DNA from: Methanobacteriota archaeon
Lineage (GTDB): Archaea > Thermoplasmatota > Poseidoniia > Poseidoniales > Thalassarchaeaceae
Assembly (NCBI GenBank): GCA_002716085.1
Contig: PAYZ01000016.1
Coordinates: 1 to 35,267, forward strand
DNA length: 35,267 nucleotides
Direction: 5' to 3'
The notes beneath the pieces are model-generated. The model was not told where the DNA came from. It searched no databases and saw only the letters and a program-made list of their open reading frames with translations. Below are positions 34,192 through 35,267 of this stretch, piece by piece. Made by a program: the position numbers and the translations under genes. How positions within the stretch are numbered: position 1 is the stretch's first letter; each line of letters starts with the position of its first letter.

Positions 34192-35216
34192 TTGAAACTG
34201 AATCGACGAAGTAGGTCCCTACACCTTTGTTTAGACTCTTCATTGCACCTCCTTAGAACGACCCCTTTTCCTGGTTGCCCATATAGGACAACGGAGCCAA
34301 TTGGCAAAAGTGGGTGCAAAATTAGAGGTGCTAGGTCTTCCTCTCCATTGACCCTAACCAGAGTTCTCTCCCCCATCTTGGACCAAGAAGAAACGGATTT
34401 CTCACAAGCTTCTAAGAGAGACTTCGTAAGTGAGCCTGCGGGGCTGGTGCAATCAATGATGTTGTGGAATATATCTTGGTCTATTTCTCCCACTTTTGGC
34501 CACTTCTCTCTCTTTGTCTGCCCATCAATAAGGCAAATATCAGCTGTCCGTCCCTCATTCTGTAAAGAGAGAACGGTAACGTCACCCACTGCAATTAGCG
34601 GACCTTCGATTTCAGAAATCAATGAGACTACCTCGTTGATTGCAACAGAAGGATTTTCTTCCGGGCCTTCAATGAGAACGCCAAATGGTTTCTTTAGTTG
34701 TGATTCCACTTCTGGAGTCAAGTATGCATTATTTTCTCGGAGTATCTCGGGAATCCAAGGTTGGCCCTCTCTATCAATCTCCCCGGATCTTATCCTAGAG
34801 CTGGATATTGGTTTACCATCCCAGGCCATTGATCTTCTAACTACAATTACTTCCAATGGACTAAGTCCGTCACCCTCCCTAATTCGATTTATTTCCTCGC
34901 ATTGCTCATAGGTTTCTAGGGTGCAGAAAATTGCTGAAGCCTCATTATGAAATGGTGCTGGGCCGAAATTGTCGCTTAGAACATGAGTAGAAAAATCTGA
35001 AGAAATATCGGATAGAGCTGTCAGAAGTTCTTCTTTCCGATCATCCCAGCTCTTGATTCGTGAATCCTTGGATTTGATCATCTCATCGCTAGAAATCCAG
35101 ATTTCCAATAGTTGGCATTTAGAAAGAGCTTGTTCAATCAACAATCTGTGACCCGAATGAAAACGATCAAATGTTCCGCCTACCAATCCAACTCTGTGCA
35201 TCATTTCCAGCCCCAT
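34188..35216 (-). CDS. Fused phosphopantetheine adenylyltransferase and DUF359 (GTP-dependent dephospho-CoA kinase)
   Basis: 342-residue two-domain protein covering the last two steps of CoA synthesis. The N-terminal domain (about 6-170) is an archaeal phosphopantetheine adenylyltransferase of the nucleotidyltransferase fold, with GGTFDRFHSGH (13-23, the HxGH site) and the ISSSRIR signature at 137-143. The C-terminal domain (about 178-342) is DUF359, known from Thermococcus to be a GTP-dependent dephospho-CoA kinase. It shows GPLIAVGDVTVL, ICLIDGQTKRE, SPAGSLTKSLLEA and VNGEEDLAPLILHPLLPIGS with LYGQPGKGVVL. The start could be the ATG at 35216 or those at 35204/35201. It plays the role of eukaryotic CoA synthase with unrelated kinase chemistry. 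Confidence 0.92.
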   Translation of the reverse strand: MGLEMMHRVGLVGGTFDRFHSGHRLLIEQALSKCQLLEIWISSDEMIKSKDSRIKSWDDRKEELLTALSDISSDFSTHVLSDNFGPAPFHNEASAIFCTLETYEQCEEINRIREGDGLSPLEVIVVRRSMAWDGKPISSSRIRSGEIDREGQPWIPEILRENNAYLTPEVESQLKKPFGVLIEGPEENPSVAINEVVSLISEIEGPLIAVGDVTVLSLQNEGRTADICLIDGQTKREKWPKVGEIDQDIFHNIIDCTSPAGSLTKSLLEACEKSVSSWSKMGERTLVRVNGEEDLAPLILHPLLPIGSVVLYGQPGKGVVLRRCNEESKQRCRDLLRRFSFN

Positions 35217-35267
35217 GCACCTTGACTTCAGGTGTGCCCCGGGGCGTAACGGCCACCTTCACTGCTT

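Noticed and set aside
34192-34911. 239-codon plus-strand frame
   Set aside because: Antisense to the CoA-synthesis fusion, whose motifs on the minus strand are unmistakable.
35217-35267. Short minus-strand reading frame ending at a TGA near 35228
   Set aside because: Only 12 codons are visible; it may be the end of a neighbouring gene but cannot be supported.
1-35267. CRISPR arrays, insertion sequences, phage genes or attachment sites
   Set aside because: No spaced direct repeats, transposase or integrase motifs were seen, and the single tRNA gene has no repeated copy of its 3' end nearby.

Overview
The window reads as a chromosomal segment of a euryarchaeote. The archaeal markers are a complete A-type ATP synthase operon, a geranylgeranyl reductase, Nop5 with fibrillarin, transcription factor S, PCNA, Orc1/Cdc6 and an archaeal-type CoA-synthesis fusion protein. 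Bacterial-looking genes (MutM/Fpg glycosylase, octaprenyl-type prenyl synthase, ABC exporter, biotin carboxylase), moderate G+C and GGAGG/GAGGTG ribosome sites point to a mesophilic marine Thermoplasmatota lineage. Marine Group II (Poseidoniales) is the best guess, from gene content only. Genes are dense and there are no transposons, CRISPR arrays or phage genes.

Left part (1-13.8 kb): a polyprenyl synthase cut by the window edge and a geranylgeranyl reductase run rightward and meet a UbiE-like methyltransferase. Divergent from that begins the ATP synthase operon in the order H-I-K-E-C-F-A-B-D. Its genes are closely spaced, and its last gene overlaps by 4 bp a large membrane protein that looks like a site-2 protease without catalytic residues. 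A PanE-like reductase follows.

Middle part (14.8-25.2 kb): Fpg, fibrillarin and Nop5 lie on the minus strand. Divergent from them are TFS, PCNA and a membrane glycosyltransferase. Then come, on the minus strand, tRNA-Gly(UCC), an ABC exporter and a membrane-anchored FGE-sulfatase-like protein. A small membrane ORF on the plus strand separates these from a minus-strand operon of an unknown protein, a strongly diverged TBP-fold protein and a TatD-like hydrolase.

Right part (25.2-35.3 kb): a hotdog thioesterase and a PH-like membrane protein with a long low-complexity tail face a minus-strand operon of a CysJ-type FAD/NADPH reductase, a stand-alone biotin carboxylase and a PfkB kinase. A beta-lactamase-fold hydrolase follows. 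Next is a ~400-base, very AT-rich, gene-free stretch with several inverted repeats directly before orc1/cdc6, a good candidate replication origin. The window ends with a four-helix membrane protein and a fused phosphopantetheine adenylyltransferase/DUF359 (GTP-dependent dephospho-CoA kinase) gene.

The most interesting items are the candidate origin, the diverged TBP-fold protein, the S2P-like pseudoprotease coupled to the ATP synthase operon, the CoA-synthesis fusion, and the membrane-anchored FGE-like protein. All functional calls come from reading motifs by eye; no database search was run.
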